From contig JBJEPE010000018.1 of assembly GCA_051881075.1 (NCBI GenBank), positions 1-21,773 on the forward strand: DNA of 21,773 nt, in the 5' to 3' direction. Under the pieces are notes generated by a model that worked only from the letters and a program-made list of their open reading frames with translations, was not told the origin of the DNA and made no database searches. Source of the DNA: RUG14223 sp051881075. Its GTDB lineage: Bacteria > Bacillota > Clostridia > Oscillospirales > Acutalibacteraceae. Positions 13,096 through 21,538 of this stretch are shown piece after piece (position 1 is the stretch's first letter; the number at the start of each line of letters is the position of its first letter). A program made the position numbers and the translations under genes.

Positions 13096-13125
13096 TGTAC
13101 GCAACATTGCCGCAGGTCTTACCTA
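13096..13125. repeat. TGTACGCAACATTG palindrome module overlapping a gene end
   Basis: Matches 24-55, 179-210 and 21539-21570. The last bases GCAGGTCTTACCTA contain, on the minus strand, the TAA stop codon of the transglutaminase-like gene. Confidence 0.8.
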
Positions 13126-14969
13126 GTATTCTTTGCCACACACTTTTGTGTAAGCTCATCACGGTTTCCGTTAGAGTCGGTGGCAGTTGCCGTTATGGTA
13201 TAGGTGCTTCCCTTTTTAAGTGGGAAAAGATAAGAGTTTGCGGAGCATATGGAGGTTGACTTTACCTCTTGACCCTTAGAGTCCTTTACGCTTACGTCAC
13301 AGCTTACGCCCATTCCGCCGCCGCTGTACAGTACGGTAATTATAAAGCTATCCTCAAACTGCTCAATGGTTATACCCTCTACCTTTATAGGAGCATCAGA
13401 TACCGAGTATGCGTTTATGCTCTTGCTTATCTCTCTGCCCGAATTGTCAGAAAGCGAGTAGCTCACCTCATAATCTCCAAATTCATCAGGAGTGTAGCTG
13501 AAGGTATGCGAGCCGTAATTTATCGTCTTGCTGTCTGTATGTACGGTAGTCGGCACGCCTGTTTTATATCTGGTAACGGTAAATGTAAGCTTATACGGAG
13601 CAGTACCGCTTATAATATCAAAGGTTACTGAGAGCTTAGGAAGTGTCTGTCCTATATATTCAAGCGTTTCGTCAGAATAATCTGAGGATGAGAAGAAAGA
13701 GCTGTTCGGCTTCATTTGGGTATTTGTAGCAGATATCTTCTTATCACCGAATTTTACAGTGCTTTTTACTTTAAGCTCACTTGCGAGCGCAAAATTACCG
13801 AAGTTTTCAGGGGTATTGTAGCTGTCATACTGGTATACGCCGGCAAGCTCATTGTCTGTTCTACAAAAATAGATGTATCTTATTGAGCCGTTACGGTCAA
13901 AGTCGTTATCCTCAATCTGTGCGTCAAATAAGTACATTTTTCCGTTTATTTTCACGTTATTCCATGCGTGACCCGTATATCCCCCACTGTAGCTTTCTAC
14001 CTGTCCGCCTACTCTGTATGACTCAAGGCCTATTGCACGGGTAAGTACGGTGAATGCCGCCGCATAGTTATCACATACTCCGTATCCTGTGGATAACAGC
14101 ACATAGGCATCATATGCAACATATGAATCATTATACGTTAGGTACGGAGAATTGCCGACAAATGCGTGTACGCTTTCAATGCTTGTTATGTTCTGCTTAT
14201 ATGTAGTATGCTTTATTATATAGTCATATACTGCTTTTACCTTTTCGTAAGTGGACATATTGCTAGTTGTACAGCTTGCAAGCACCCTTTGTACAAGCTT
14301 GTCAAGCTTTGCGTTGTTTGTTTTCATCGGATTAAGGCTTGCACTGTTTATGATAGATGCAACTGAACTGCTTGCCTGTGAGTTGTACGACTGTGAATTG
14401 CTAGTTTGAGAACTGTTTGCAGTAGAGCTGTTTGCCTGTGAGCTTGCGTCAGCACTGCTTTCGCTGACGGTGTCTTCGCTTGATGTGTTGCTCTCCGGCT
14501 TGCTTGACGGTTTATCCTCAGGTCTTTTATCGGCAAGTAAGCTAAGCTTAACGTATCCGGATAAAGTGTCTGTCTCTATAAGGGTCATGGCGTTTTTACC
14601 AAGAGCCTCGTTTATATATGCAACTACCTCTTCTCCTGCCTTCAGAGTACCTATCTTTTCTGCTCCCTTTTCACCTGTTGAATATACGGCGGTCTTGCTT
14701 TGCGCATACATAGTTTTTACTTTAAGAGCTACTATTGGTATAGAGTCTGCATCGGTAGGTGTTATATTCTGCTCCGTAGGTGAATCCGGTGTAGCGTTAA
14801 GAGGCGTCGCATCGGTTTGAGTGGCATTTGTAGATGTTGCCGGGGATGGATCTTTGTAGTTTACAAAGTATATTACGCCTATTGTACACAGTATGGAAAA
14901 TGTCGTAAGTATAAGTAAAAACAAAATAGATGCGATTATGAGCGATACCCTTTTAAAAAATGTTTTCAT
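13119..14969 (-). CDS. Membrane-anchored transglutaminase-like protein
   Basis: A 616-residue exported protein. Numbering from the chosen start: membrane helix (about 8-37), Thr/Asn/Pro-rich linker, SH3-like domain (about 80-145), Ser/Asn/Gln-rich flexible spacer (150-205), transglutaminase-like core with the catalytic triad Cys299 (G-Y-G-V-C-D-N-Y), His334 (G-H-A-W-N) and Asp349 (L-F-D-A), then at least two Ig-like beta domains to the end. In bacteria such proteins are peptidases or cross-linkers at the cell wall; the SH3 domain suggests wall binding. The ATG at 14969 is 9 nt from GGGG; the ATG at 14978 would touch that site. Its promoter is at 15001-15029. The stop codon falls within a repeat module and no terminator is seen after it. 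Confidence 0.85.
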   Translation of the reverse strand: MKTFFKRVSLIIASILFLLILTTFSILCTIGVIYFVNYKDPSPATSTNATQTDATPLNATPDSPTEQNITPTDADSIPIVALKVKTMYAQSKTAVYSTGEKGAEKIGTLKAGEEVVAYINEALGKNAMTLIETDTLSGYVKLSLLADKRPEDKPSSKPESNTSSEDTVSESSADASSQANSSTANSSQTSNSQSYNSQASSSVASIINSASLNPMKTNNAKLDKLVQRVLASCTTSNMSTYEKVKAVYDYIIKHTTYKQNITSIESVHAFVGNSPYLTYNDSYVAYDAYVLLSTGYGVCDNYAAAFTVLTRAIGLESYRVGGQVESYSGGYTGHAWNNVKINGKMYLFDAQIEDNDFDRNGSIRYIYFCRTDNELAGVYQYDSYNTPENFGNFALASELKVKSTVKFGDKKISATNTQMKPNSSFFSSSDYSDETLEYIGQTLPKLSVTFDIISGTAPYKLTFTVTRYKTGVPTTVHTDSKTINYGSHTFSYTPDEFGDYEVSYSLSDNSGREISKSINAYSVSDAPIKVEGITIEQFEDSFIITVLYSGGGMGVSCDVSVKDSKGQEVKSTSICSANSYLFPLKKGSTYTITATATDSNGNRDELTQKCVAKNTR

Positions 14970-15000
14970 GTTGTACATCCCCTTTATTGTAATTATTTAT

Positions 15001-15029
15001 AATATACCAATGATTGCTTAAAAAGTCAA
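15001..15029 (-). promoter_or_regulatory. Sigma-A promoter of the transglutaminase-like gene
   Basis: On the minus strand TTGACT (15024-15029), 17 bp, TATATT (15001-15006), giving a leader of about 25 nt. Confidence 0.75.
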
Positions 15030-15047
15030 GAACGGTACAATTTAATG

Positions 15048-15076
15048 TTGCAATTTATGTTAATTCGTGCTATCAT
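15048..15076 (+). promoter_or_regulatory. Sigma-A promoter of proBA
   Basis: TTGCAA (15048-15053), 17 bp, TATCAT (15071-15076) with a TG one base before the -10. The start near 15083 leaves a leader of about 38 nt, too short for a T-box or attenuator. Confidence 0.65.
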
Positions 15077-15120
15077 AAACTGATGAGTAAATACATTCAA
15101 CTATGAACGGAGAAATTGCA

Positions 15121-15915
15121 ATGTCCTATAAAAGAATAGTAATTAAAGTAGGTACATCAACTCTTACTTATGCTAACGGCAAGCTTAATATACGTAGACT
15201 TGAGCAATTATGCAAGGTACTCAGCGACCTACAAAATTCGGGCAAAGAGATAATCCTTGTAAGCTCAGGTGCAATAGGCGTCGGGGTAGGCAAGCTGGGA
15301 CTGAAGCAACGCCCGACTGAAACTAAAGATAAGCAGGCTGTTGCAGCGGTAGGTCAGTGTGAGCTTATGTTTATGTATGATAAGCTTTTCGGAGAGTATA
15401 ATCATACCGTTGCACAGGTTCTTATGACAAGGGATATAGTAGAGAACGACCACAAAAAGCTTAACGTTATGAATACATTTGAAAAACTTATAGATATGGA
15501 TATAATCCCTATAGTAAACGAAAACGACACCGTTGCCATAGATGAGCTTGAGGGTCAGAACTTCGGTGATAATGATATGTTATCGGTAATAGTTGCCGAC
15601 TTAGTACAGGCAGACAGCCTTATTATTTTAACCGATATTGACGGATTGTACGATAAAAACCCACGGATATACCCTGACGCAAAGCGTATAAGCCGTGTAA
15701 CATATATTACAGAGGAAATTAAGCAGGTAGCCGGCGGTACAGGCTCTAACAGAGGTACGGGCGGTATGGCAACTAAGCTGTCTGCGGCGGCTGTGGCAAT
15801 GGACGCAGGCATTAACTGCCACATAATAAGGGGCGACGAGCCGGATATTCTATATGACCTTCTTGACGGTGCAGATATAGGTACGCTCTTTGTTGCACCG
15901 CAAAATAATATTTAA
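15121..15915 (+). CDS. proB: Glutamate 5-kinase
   Basis: A 264-residue enzyme that phosphorylates L-glutamate with ATP, the first committed step of proline synthesis. Amino acid kinase motifs are in place: K-V-G-T-S-T-L (9-15), V-S-S-G-A-I (47-52), N-E-N-D-T-V (133-138), F-G-D-N-D-M-L-S (148-155), T-D-I-D-G-L-Y (171-177) and G-T-G-G-M-A-T-K (212-219). The C-terminal PUA domain of E. coli ProB is absent; the short form is known in many bacteria. The start is set by GGAG 8 nt before the ATG at 15121; an upstream ATG at 15103 is not served by a binding site. First gene of proBA. No proC is in the window. Confidence 0.95.
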   Translation: MSYKRIVIKVGTSTLTYANGKLNIRRLEQLCKVLSDLQNSGKEIILVSSGAIGVGVGKLGLKQRPTETKDKQAVAAVGQCELMFMYDKLFGEYNHTVAQVLMTRDIVENDHKKLNVMNTFEKLIDMDIIPIVNENDTVAIDELEGQNFGDNDMLSVIVADLVQADSLIILTDIDGLYDKNPRIYPDAKRISRVTYITEEIKQVAGGTGSNRGTGGMATKLSAAAVAMDAGINCHIIRGDEPDILYDLLDGADIGTLFVAPQNNI

Positions 15916-15945
15916 TAGGCATTAAGCTATAAGGAGATAAACGCT

Positions 15946-17187
15946 ATGACAGAAATAGAATTAATGGGTGAACGTGCTAAGGCAGCGGCACAGGTGCTTG
16001 CTACCGCACGTAATATGAAGAATACGGCATTATATGCTATCGCAGATGCTCTTGAAAGTAACATAAGAGAGATACTGGACGAGAATCTTATAGATTTGGC
16101 TACAGCCAAGCAGTCAGGCATGACAGATGCCTTTTTAGACAGGCTTACACTTACGTCAAACAGTATATCGGCAATGGCGGACGGTGTGCGTAAGGTGGCG
16201 ATGCTCGCAGACCCGATAGAGAACGTTATAAGCGGAGATACTCTGCCTAACGGTTTGGAGATAAAGCGTGTAAGAGTACCGCTTGGTGTAATAGGCATAA
16301 TATATGAGTCACGTCCAAACGTTACCGCCGATGCTGCGGCACTTTGCCTTAAGGCAGGTAATGCGCTTATACTGCGTGGCGGTAAAGAGGCAATAAGATC
16401 AAATAAATGTATAGCGGACATTATGCGCCGTGCCATTAAGTCAGTAGGCTTACCTGAGGACAGCGTACAGATAGTTACAGATACATCACGTGAGTCAGCT
16501 ATGGAGCTTATGAGGTTGCGCGCGCTTGATGTACTTATTCCACGTGGAGGCGCAGGGCTTATCCGATCAGTTGTTGAGAATGCAAGAGTGCCTATTATAC
16601 AAACGGGTGTAGGCAACTGCCATGTATATGTTGATAAGGTTTGTGATATGCAAATGGCTGTAGATATAATCTATAATGCCAAAACGTCCAAGCCATCTGT
16701 ATGTAACGCTATAGAAACCATACTTGTCCATAAGGATATAGCAGAAAAGATATTGCCAATGATAAAGGCTAAGCTTGATGAAAAACACGTTGAATTGCGT
16801 GGATGTAAGCGCACCCGAGAGATATTGGGCGATTGTGTAGTGCCTGCAACGGAAGAAGACTGGTGGACGGAGTACCTTGACTATATACTTGCCGTTAAGG
16901 TGGTATCTTCTTTGGATGAAGCAATGGCGCACATAACTAAATATTCAAGCGGACACAGCGAGGCGATAGTAACCGACTGTTATGAAAACGCAAAAAAGTT
17001 TACACTTAAAATAGATGCCGCCGCAGTATATGTAAATGCGTCTACACGCTTTACAGATGGTGGAGAATTTGGACTGGGTGCGGAAATAGGCATATCTACA
17101 CAGAAGCTACACGCACGTGGACCTATGGGTATAAATGATCTTACATCTACTAAATTTATTATATACGGTACGGGTCAAGTACGATGA
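15946..17187 (+). CDS. proA: Gamma-glutamyl phosphate reductase
   Basis: A 413-residue NADPH-dependent enzyme that reduces glutamyl 5-phosphate to glutamate 5-semialdehyde, the second step of proline synthesis. Aldehyde dehydrogenase fold; visible family motifs are G-I-I-Y-E-S-R-P-N-V-T (117-127), L-R-G-G-K-E-A (143-149), the catalytic Cys253 in K-P-S-V-C-N-A, and the C-terminal F-G-L-G-A-E-I-G-I-S-T-Q. Length is normal. It starts 30 nt after proB with AAGGAG before the ATG and ends at a bidirectional terminator, so proB-proA form a two-gene operon. The ProB product is unstable, and the two enzymes are thought to pass it on directly. Confidence 0.96.
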   Translation: MTEIELMGERAKAAAQVLATARNMKNTALYAIADALESNIREILDENLIDLATAKQSGMTDAFLDRLTLTSNSISAMADGVRKVAMLADPIENVISGDTLPNGLEIKRVRVPLGVIGIIYESRPNVTADAAALCLKAGNALILRGGKEAIRSNKCIADIMRRAIKSVGLPEDSVQIVTDTSRESAMELMRLRALDVLIPRGGAGLIRSVVENARVPIIQTGVGNCHVYVDKVCDMQMAVDIIYNAKTSKPSVCNAIETILVHKDIAEKILPMIKAKLDEKHVELRGCKRTREILGDCVVPATEEDWWTEYLDYILAVKVVSSLDEAMAHITKYSSGHSEAIVTDCYENAKKFTLKIDAAAVYVNASTRFTDGGEFGLGAEIGISTQKLHARGPMGINDLTSTKFIIYGTGQVR

Positions 17188-17219
17188 TATACATTAAAAA
17201 GTTAATATGACAAAAAATA

Positions 17220-17244
17220 CGGTGCAGGATAAAATCCTGCACCG
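17220..17244. terminator. Bidirectional terminator between proA and the LRR gene
   Basis: A perfect 11-bp stem CGGTGCAGGAT/ATCCTGCACCG with loop AAA. A T-rich tail follows on the plus strand and a run of six T on the minus strand. It ends both converging operons. Confidence 0.9.
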
Positions 17245-17257
17245 ATTACTTTTATAT

Positions 17258-18061
17258 TTACCTTTTGGGTCTGCGACCCAAGGCCGCAATTATTGATTTG
17301 CCCCTACGCATATTAAGTTTAATTGAAATTATAAGTACTATGCACACTATTATTACAACGGCACATAAAAAATATATTATCCAGCTTACGCCCTGACTTT
17401 GTACATAAGGTGCAGTACGGCTTGACTCATTATATGCGTATTCATACGGATTATAAGATGCATCCTTGATGCTCTTGTGATGTATATTCATCTGGTCACA
17501 GTATGATTCGGCATATGAGCCGCTATAACAATATACGGTGAGATTCTCACAGTCCTTAAAGCACTTACTTCCTATTTCGGTTACGCTTTCAGGCATAAAT
17601 ACGCTGGTAAGCTTTCTGCAACCCTCAAAGCAGCTTTCACCTATCTTTTGAGTACCCTGCGGTATAACAACGGATGTAAGCGAAACACAATCATAGAATG
17701 CCTTGTTGCCTATTTCTTCCAGATTATACGGTAGAGTTACTTCATTAAGCGCAGAGTCATCCTCAAATGCTTTAAGTCCGATTCTGGTGATAGTATCGGG
17801 AATAAAAACTATAGAAATATCGTGCCTGTTCATAAATGTACGGTCACCTATGGCAGATACCTGTTGACCGTCAATATAGTCAGGGACAGCAACATATCCG
17901 CCGTTACCGCTGTAGCTTGTAATCTCTATAAGGTCGCTGTTATCTAGTAACCTATACCCAAAGGTTGAGTCTGTACTTGCGGCATTAACGTTTATAAGGC
18001 AAGAGCCGCTAACAACGATAATCATTATTAAATTTATAATTAACAATTTAAAGCGGCTCAT
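17258..18061 (-). CDS. BspA-type leucine-rich repeat membrane protein
   Basis: A 267-residue protein with a signal peptide (1-27, V-N-A before Ala28). About five LRR_5/BspA-type repeats lie at about 60-175, each of the form I-G-x-x-A/C-F-x-x-C-x-x-L-x-x-V-x-I-P. A Tyr/Ser/Asn-rich spacer (about 195-226), a membrane helix (227-248) and a basic tail (R-R-G-K...R-R-P-K-R) follow. It is thus a surface domain anchored by a C-terminal helix, not a sortase substrate. BspA repeats bind host or bacterial surface proteins in known cases; the ligand here is unknown. AGGTG lies 4 nt before the ATG. It is 43 nt downstream of the gene at 18105 and probably shares its transcript. Confidence 0.8.
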   Translation of the reverse strand: MSRFKLLIINLIMIIVVSGSCLINVNAASTDSTFGYRLLDNSDLIEITSYSGNGGYVAVPDYIDGQQVSAIGDRTFMNRHDISIVFIPDTITRIGLKAFEDDSALNEVTLPYNLEEIGNKAFYDCVSLTSVVIPQGTQKIGESCFEGCRKLTSVFMPESVTEIGSKCFKDCENLTVYCYSGSYAESYCDQMNIHHKSIKDASYNPYEYAYNESSRTAPYVQSQGVSWIIYFLCAVVIIVCIVLIISIKLNMRRGKSIIAALGRRPKR

Positions 18062-18104
18062 AACTCACCTCTGTGTGGGGGATTGCATCACAGCGGATAA
18101 AACA

Positions 18105-18788
18105 TTATTGCTGTGGCTTATTCTCGGTTGCCGGCTTTGCTTGAGGTGCTGTATTGATTGGCTGTGACGGAACAAATGCGGGCTTAGCTTGTGGCTGAGA
18201 TTGTAAAGGGTTTTGCACCTGTACGGCGGGTGCCTTAATCTCAGGTCTTTCTGTCGGCTTGGTTGCTACGGGTTTAGTAGCGTTGTCAAGTAATTTAATT
18301 ATATTTTGATAGCTTATCTTAAGTGACTTGAAATATTCCTCAAGTTTAATAACGCTTTGACCGAAGCTTATTGCCTTCTTTCGGTCATCTGATGATTGCA
18401 GGAACTCCTGATATGTAGTGAATGTATCGTCAAGTACAGCGTAAAAGTCCTCAATCTCTGTATCTTTAAAGCCGTTTTCACGCTTATAGTCTGATATTCT
18501 GCTCTTCATGCTGCCGTACTCCAAGAATGCCGGAAATACGAGGAATGAAGATTTAAAGTTCTTGATGAGAGTTGTAAAATCGTTAAGTAATGACGGGTTA
18601 GATGTTACGTAGTGAGTATCTGTACCGTCTCTGAATATCTTGGCCGCACCCAAGAATGACTGAAGCATAGATGTTATAGTATCGTTATATTCTCTGGCAA
18701 AAGAGAGAAGTGGGTCTATCTTCTCCTCAAATGCGTTAAGCTCTGATACAACGAATTTATAGTAGTCATTGATCATTTTTGCATCCAT
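18105..18788 (-). CDS. Helical cytosolic protein with Pro/Gln-rich tail, unknown function
   Basis: A 227-residue protein without signal peptide or membrane helix. Residues 1-170 are predicted mostly helical, rich in Lys, Glu, Asp and Phe with heptad-like hydrophobic spacing; 171-227 is a low-complexity tail of Pro, Gln, Ala, Lys and Thr. I recognise no family. Its companion gene, 43 nt downstream on the same strand, encodes an LRR membrane protein, so it may act at the inner face of the membrane, but that is only inference. The ATG at 18788 has a poor AGGG site; Met5 is an alternative start. Confidence 0.65.
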   Translation of the reverse strand: MDAKMINDYYKFVVSELNAFEEKIDPLLSFAREYNDTITSMLQSFLGAAKIFRDGTDTHYVTSNPSLLNDFTTLIKNFKSSFLVFPAFLEYGSMKSRISDYKRENGFKDTEIEDFYAVLDDTFTTYQEFLQSSDDRKKAISFGQSVIKLEEYFKSLKISYQNIIKLLDNATKPVATKPTERPEIKAPAVQVQNPLQSQPQAKPAFVPSQPINTAPQAKPATENKPQQ

Positions 18789-19086
18789 TTTTAATTATCC
18801 CTGCACCCCTTACGCAATATACACGGTGGGTGATTTCCTTTCCTTTGATTTACTAATATATTATTACCTCTTTTTTAATGGGATTTTGCCATAAATATTA
18901 TGAAAAAAAACAACGTTTTTTCAAAAATGATTATTTTCTCCCATTCTTTAACATTATACATTGTTTTTTAAAATATGTCAAGACTCATGCAATTTCTACT
19001 TTATTCCGCTGTAAATATGTAAATAAGAAGAAAAACTTATCGAAGAAATGCGCAGAAAAACGCAGTAAAATCATAAGTATAAGTAC
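18789..19086. other. Divergent intergenic region, no supported gene
   Basis: About 300 AT-rich bases between divergent operons. On the minus strand TAATAAT at about 18856-18862 could be a -10 for the 18788 gene, but I find no good -35. A G/A-rich AAAGGAAAGGAAA stretch (minus strand, about 18835-18848) resembles a ribosome binding site without a start codon. A short plus-strand open frame at 18878-19102 has no binding site and is very rich in Lys and Asn, so I do not call it. Confidence 0.4.
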
Positions 19087-19115
19087 TTGTAAAATAGTAT
19101 AATGTATGATATAAT
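19087..19115 (+). promoter_or_regulatory. Sigma-A promoter for the flippase-like gene
   Basis: TTGTAA (19087-19092), 17 bp, TATAAT (19110-19115). A second TATAAT lies 12 bp upstream (19098-19103) without a fitting -35. Start near 19122. Confidence 0.6.
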
Positions 19116-19163
19116 AATGCGAATGTCTTTTGTACGGTTAATCAAAAAAGGTAGGTACTGCGG

Positions 19164-20273
19164 ATGGAAAGCAAAAAGAGATTTAATATAAGCGGCAAGC
19201 TTATTTTTAATATTGCGGTTTTTGCGCTTAGCATAGGGCTGATTACATACTTTATCTTCTCTAAAGACGGTCTGCGTGACTTTTTGAGAGTAACGGAGAA
19301 GGTTAGTTGGTTATGGATTAGTGCGGCAATATTCTTACAGCTTTTTAACGTATTTATAGACATACTTATTATATATATGTTCACAAAGCCCAGATATAAG
19401 GATATGACCTTTAGAAAGGCGATTAAGATAGGACTTGTGGGAGCTTTTTTTAATGCAGTTACTCCGGCATCTACAGGCGGTCAGCCAATGCAGATATACC
19501 TTATGTCAAAGATGAATATGGACGTAGGCTTTGCAAGCAGTGTGTTGATACAAAAATTTCTTATCTTCCTTACTACCAGCTTTGTCAGCAGTATAATTAT
19601 AATTGTTATACAGTACAAAATGTTTTTACAGGCAGTAGATTCTTTTATTATGTGGTTATTTGTAGCGATCGGCATTATATCTCAGCTTGCTGTGGTTACA
19701 GCAGTTATAGTCGCAACCGTAAACGAAAGGCTTACTAACAGACTGATTCTGTTTATTGCAAAGTGTCTGGGTAAAATTAAAATAGTAAAAAATGTAGATA
19801 AAAAGAGAGATAAGATTCTTGCCCAGCTTAAGTGTTTTCATGATGCGAATAAAGAGCTGTACTCTAAGCCGAAGCTGCTTATAGTGTCATACCTTGTGGT
19901 GGTCGTACAGTGTATGGCGATATATTCCGTAGTATATTGCATATACAGAGGTCTGGGATTAAATGGCGCAAATCTGTTTGATATGATATCCGCACAGGCT
20001 ATAGTTAATATAATAAGCTCTATGATACCGTTGCCTGGCGCTTCGGGTGCGGCGGAGCTAAGCTTCTCTATGTTCTTTTCAATGTTCTTCACGGCGGCTA
20101 CCATTAAATCCGCTATTTTATTGTGGAGATTTATAACCTATTATGCAATGATAGTAATAACGGCCCCATTCTCATTTCTTACTAAGGGCGCCAATAATAA
20201 ATTAGAAAACATTAAACAGGCAGAGGTTAGTAATGATGTCACCAAAAGTGAGTGTAATAGTTCCGATATATAA
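19164..20273 (+). CDS. YbhN/MprF-type flippase-like membrane protein
   Basis: A 369-residue integral membrane protein with about eight helices, of the lysylphosphatidylglycerol synthase transmembrane family (the flippase half of MprF without the synthase half). Diagnostic segments are a conserved F-F-N-A-V-T-P-A-S-T-G-G-Q-P stretch near residues 93-106 and P-L-P-G-A-S-G-A-A-E at about 289-298. Members move or handle lipids or lipid-linked sugars in the cytoplasmic membrane. AAGGTAGG lies 9-10 nt before the ATG. The last 41 nt overlap the following glycosyltransferase gene, which ties the two together and suggests a lipid-linked glycan. The exact substrate is unknown. Confidence 0.85.
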   Translation: MESKKRFNISGKLIFNIAVFALSIGLITYFIFSKDGLRDFLRVTEKVSWLWISAAIFLQLFNVFIDILIIYMFTKPRYKDMTFRKAIKIGLVGAFFNAVTPASTGGQPMQIYLMSKMNMDVGFASSVLIQKFLIFLTTSFVSSIIIIVIQYKMFLQAVDSFIMWLFVAIGIISQLAVVTAVIVATVNERLTNRLILFIAKCLGKIKIVKNVDKKRDKILAQLKCFHDANKELYSKPKLLIVSYLVVVVQCMAIYSVVYCIYRGLGLNGANLFDMISAQAIVNIISSMIPLPGASGAAELSFSMFFSMFFTAATIKSAILLWRFITYYAMIVITAPFSFLTKGANNKLENIKQAEVSNDVTKSECNSSDI

Positions 20274-21189
20274 TGTTGAAAAATATCTGAGACGTTGTCT
20301 TGATTCCGTAGCGGCACAGACTTTCTCGGATTATGAGGTAATAATGATTGATGACGGCTCGACCGACTCAAGCCGTGATATTGCCGCAGAATATGCAGAA
20401 AAGTTACCGCAATTTAAGCTTTTTGATAATGCGAAAAAAGGCGTTGCAAATGCACGTAACGTGGGAGTGCAAAATTCAACCGGCGAATATGTGGCCTTTG
20501 TAGACAGCGATGACTTTGTTGCGCCGGAATACTTAGAGGTACTGTACTGCACTGCATCGGCGGTAGATGCTGATATATCTACCTGTAACTATGCTAAGTT
20601 CTATCAGGAAAAGGGCAAGTATCACACAATACTTATACGTAAACCCAGCGAAAAGGTTTACACAAACACCAAGTTTACGAAAATGGTACTTAATGATATC
20701 AGAGTACGCTCTTATGTGTGGAATAAGCTATGGCGAAGGTCACTTTTCACGGATAACGGGATAAAATTCAATGATATTTACTTTGAGGATATTGCTATCT
20801 GTCCACAGCTTATACATTCTGCCAATAAAATAGCCGTAACCGATAAATGCCTATATAATTATACGCAACGCAAGGGTAGTATAATGTCAAGTGCAATGGC
20901 AGGCAAGATTAACGGATATATTTACACATTGGCACTTATGAGGAATTTCTTTGAAAATCATAACTGCTACGGAACATATAAGCTTATGTACGGTAAGCTA
21001 TGCTTCTGTGTTGCTTTTGCAAATTTATATAATGTATTTGAAGTGCACAAAGCTCATAAAAGCTTTAAGTATTATGGCAGAAATATAAAAGTTTCGTTTA
21101 CCGCACCGTTCTATTACCGCACACGTAAGTTTAAGCCTGTACATGACGGTGACCCGGAGATGATATTTAAGATAAAGATTGACGACTAA
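20233..21189 (+). CDS. Family 2 glycosyltransferase
   Basis: A 318-residue inverting sugar transferase with a GT-A fold. Motifs in order: V-S-V-I-V-P-I-Y-N-V-E-K-Y-L (6-19), D-D-G-S-T-D (40-45, nucleotide-sugar binding), A-R-N (74-76), the metal-binding D-S-D-D (91-94), and a probable catalytic E-D at 185-186 (Y-F-E-D). Such enzymes add sugars to capsular, teichoic or lipid-linked glycans. There is no C-terminal membrane helix. It starts within the end of the preceding gene (overlap 41 nt; ATGATG, either codon possible), so translation is coupled. A terminator follows. Confidence 0.92.
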   Translation: MMSPKVSVIVPIYNVEKYLRRCLDSVAAQTFSDYEVIMIDDGSTDSSRDIAAEYAEKLPQFKLFDNAKKGVANARNVGVQNSTGEYVAFVDSDDFVAPEYLEVLYCTASAVDADISTCNYAKFYQEKGKYHTILIRKPSEKVYTNTKFTKMVLNDIRVRSYVWNKLWRRSLFTDNGIKFNDIYFEDIAICPQLIHSANKIAVTDKCLYNYTQRKGSIMSSAMAGKINGYIYTLALMRNFFENHNCYGTYKLMYGKLCFCVAFANLYNVFEVHKAHKSFKYYGRNIKVSFTAPFYYRTRKFKPVHDGDPEMIFKIKIDD

Positions 21190-21216
21190 GAAAAAATTAG
21201 TACGATATAAATAATG

Positions 21217-21249
21217 ACATGGCCGCATCAGAGTATGCGGTCTGTTTTT
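21217..21249 (+). terminator. Terminator after the glycosyltransferase gene
   Basis: GGCCGCAT pairs with ATGCGGTC (one G-T) and is extended by ACA/TGT across a mismatch, followed by TTTTT, about 28 nt after the stop codon. Confidence 0.8.
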
Positions 21250-21309
21250 ATATGTAATAGAAACTGTATAAAGTGTCCATAGTACAAATTAAGTATCACG
21301 TGTCTGTGG

Positions 21310-21375
21310 TTTGTTTTTCTTTATAGTAAGATATTCAAACCTTAGGAGTGCAGGGGCGATTCTTTAGCAGATAAC
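21310..21375 (-). repeat. Inverted partner of 12990-13055
   Basis: The complement of the arm at 12990-13055, including TTAGG, GTTTGAATATCTTACT and the half hairpin GCAGGGGCG. Between it and 21539, bases 21430-21475 carry another diverged variant with GATGTGCAGACCATTGGAGT, related to the end of block 2 copy A, and 21500-21516 carries the GATGCGTG module. Confidence 0.75.
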
Positions 21376-21538
21376 TGTTTGTTTCGATGTGTGCTATATG
21401 CTCTGTTTTTATAGCTGTTTTGGGATTGATTTTGTCATATAGTACGATGTGCAGACCATTGGAGTGCATAGGGCGAAGCCTCAGCAAATAAATAACTAAC
21501 TCCGATGCGTGATACACACCCTATATTATTAATATCTC

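Noticed and set aside
11414..13125. CRISPR array
   Set aside because: Repeats are of several kinds, unevenly spaced and in both orientations, with no constant-length unique spacers and no cas genes.
11414..13125. Insertion sequence with degraded transposase
   Set aside because: No frame resembles a transposase, and the blocks are too short and too rearranged to be one element with terminal repeats.
15030..15120. T-box or proline attenuator before proB
   Set aside because: The predicted leader is only about 38 nt, with no stem, specifier or terminator.
17258..18061. LRR protein as a second sortase substrate
   Set aside because: No LPXTG-like motif precedes the C-terminal helix, and the helix is followed by a long basic tail of about 19 residues.
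18878..19102. Plus-strand frame of 74 codons rich in Lys and Asn
   Set aside because: No ribosome binding site, composition typical of translated AT-rich spacer, and it runs into the promoter of the next gene.
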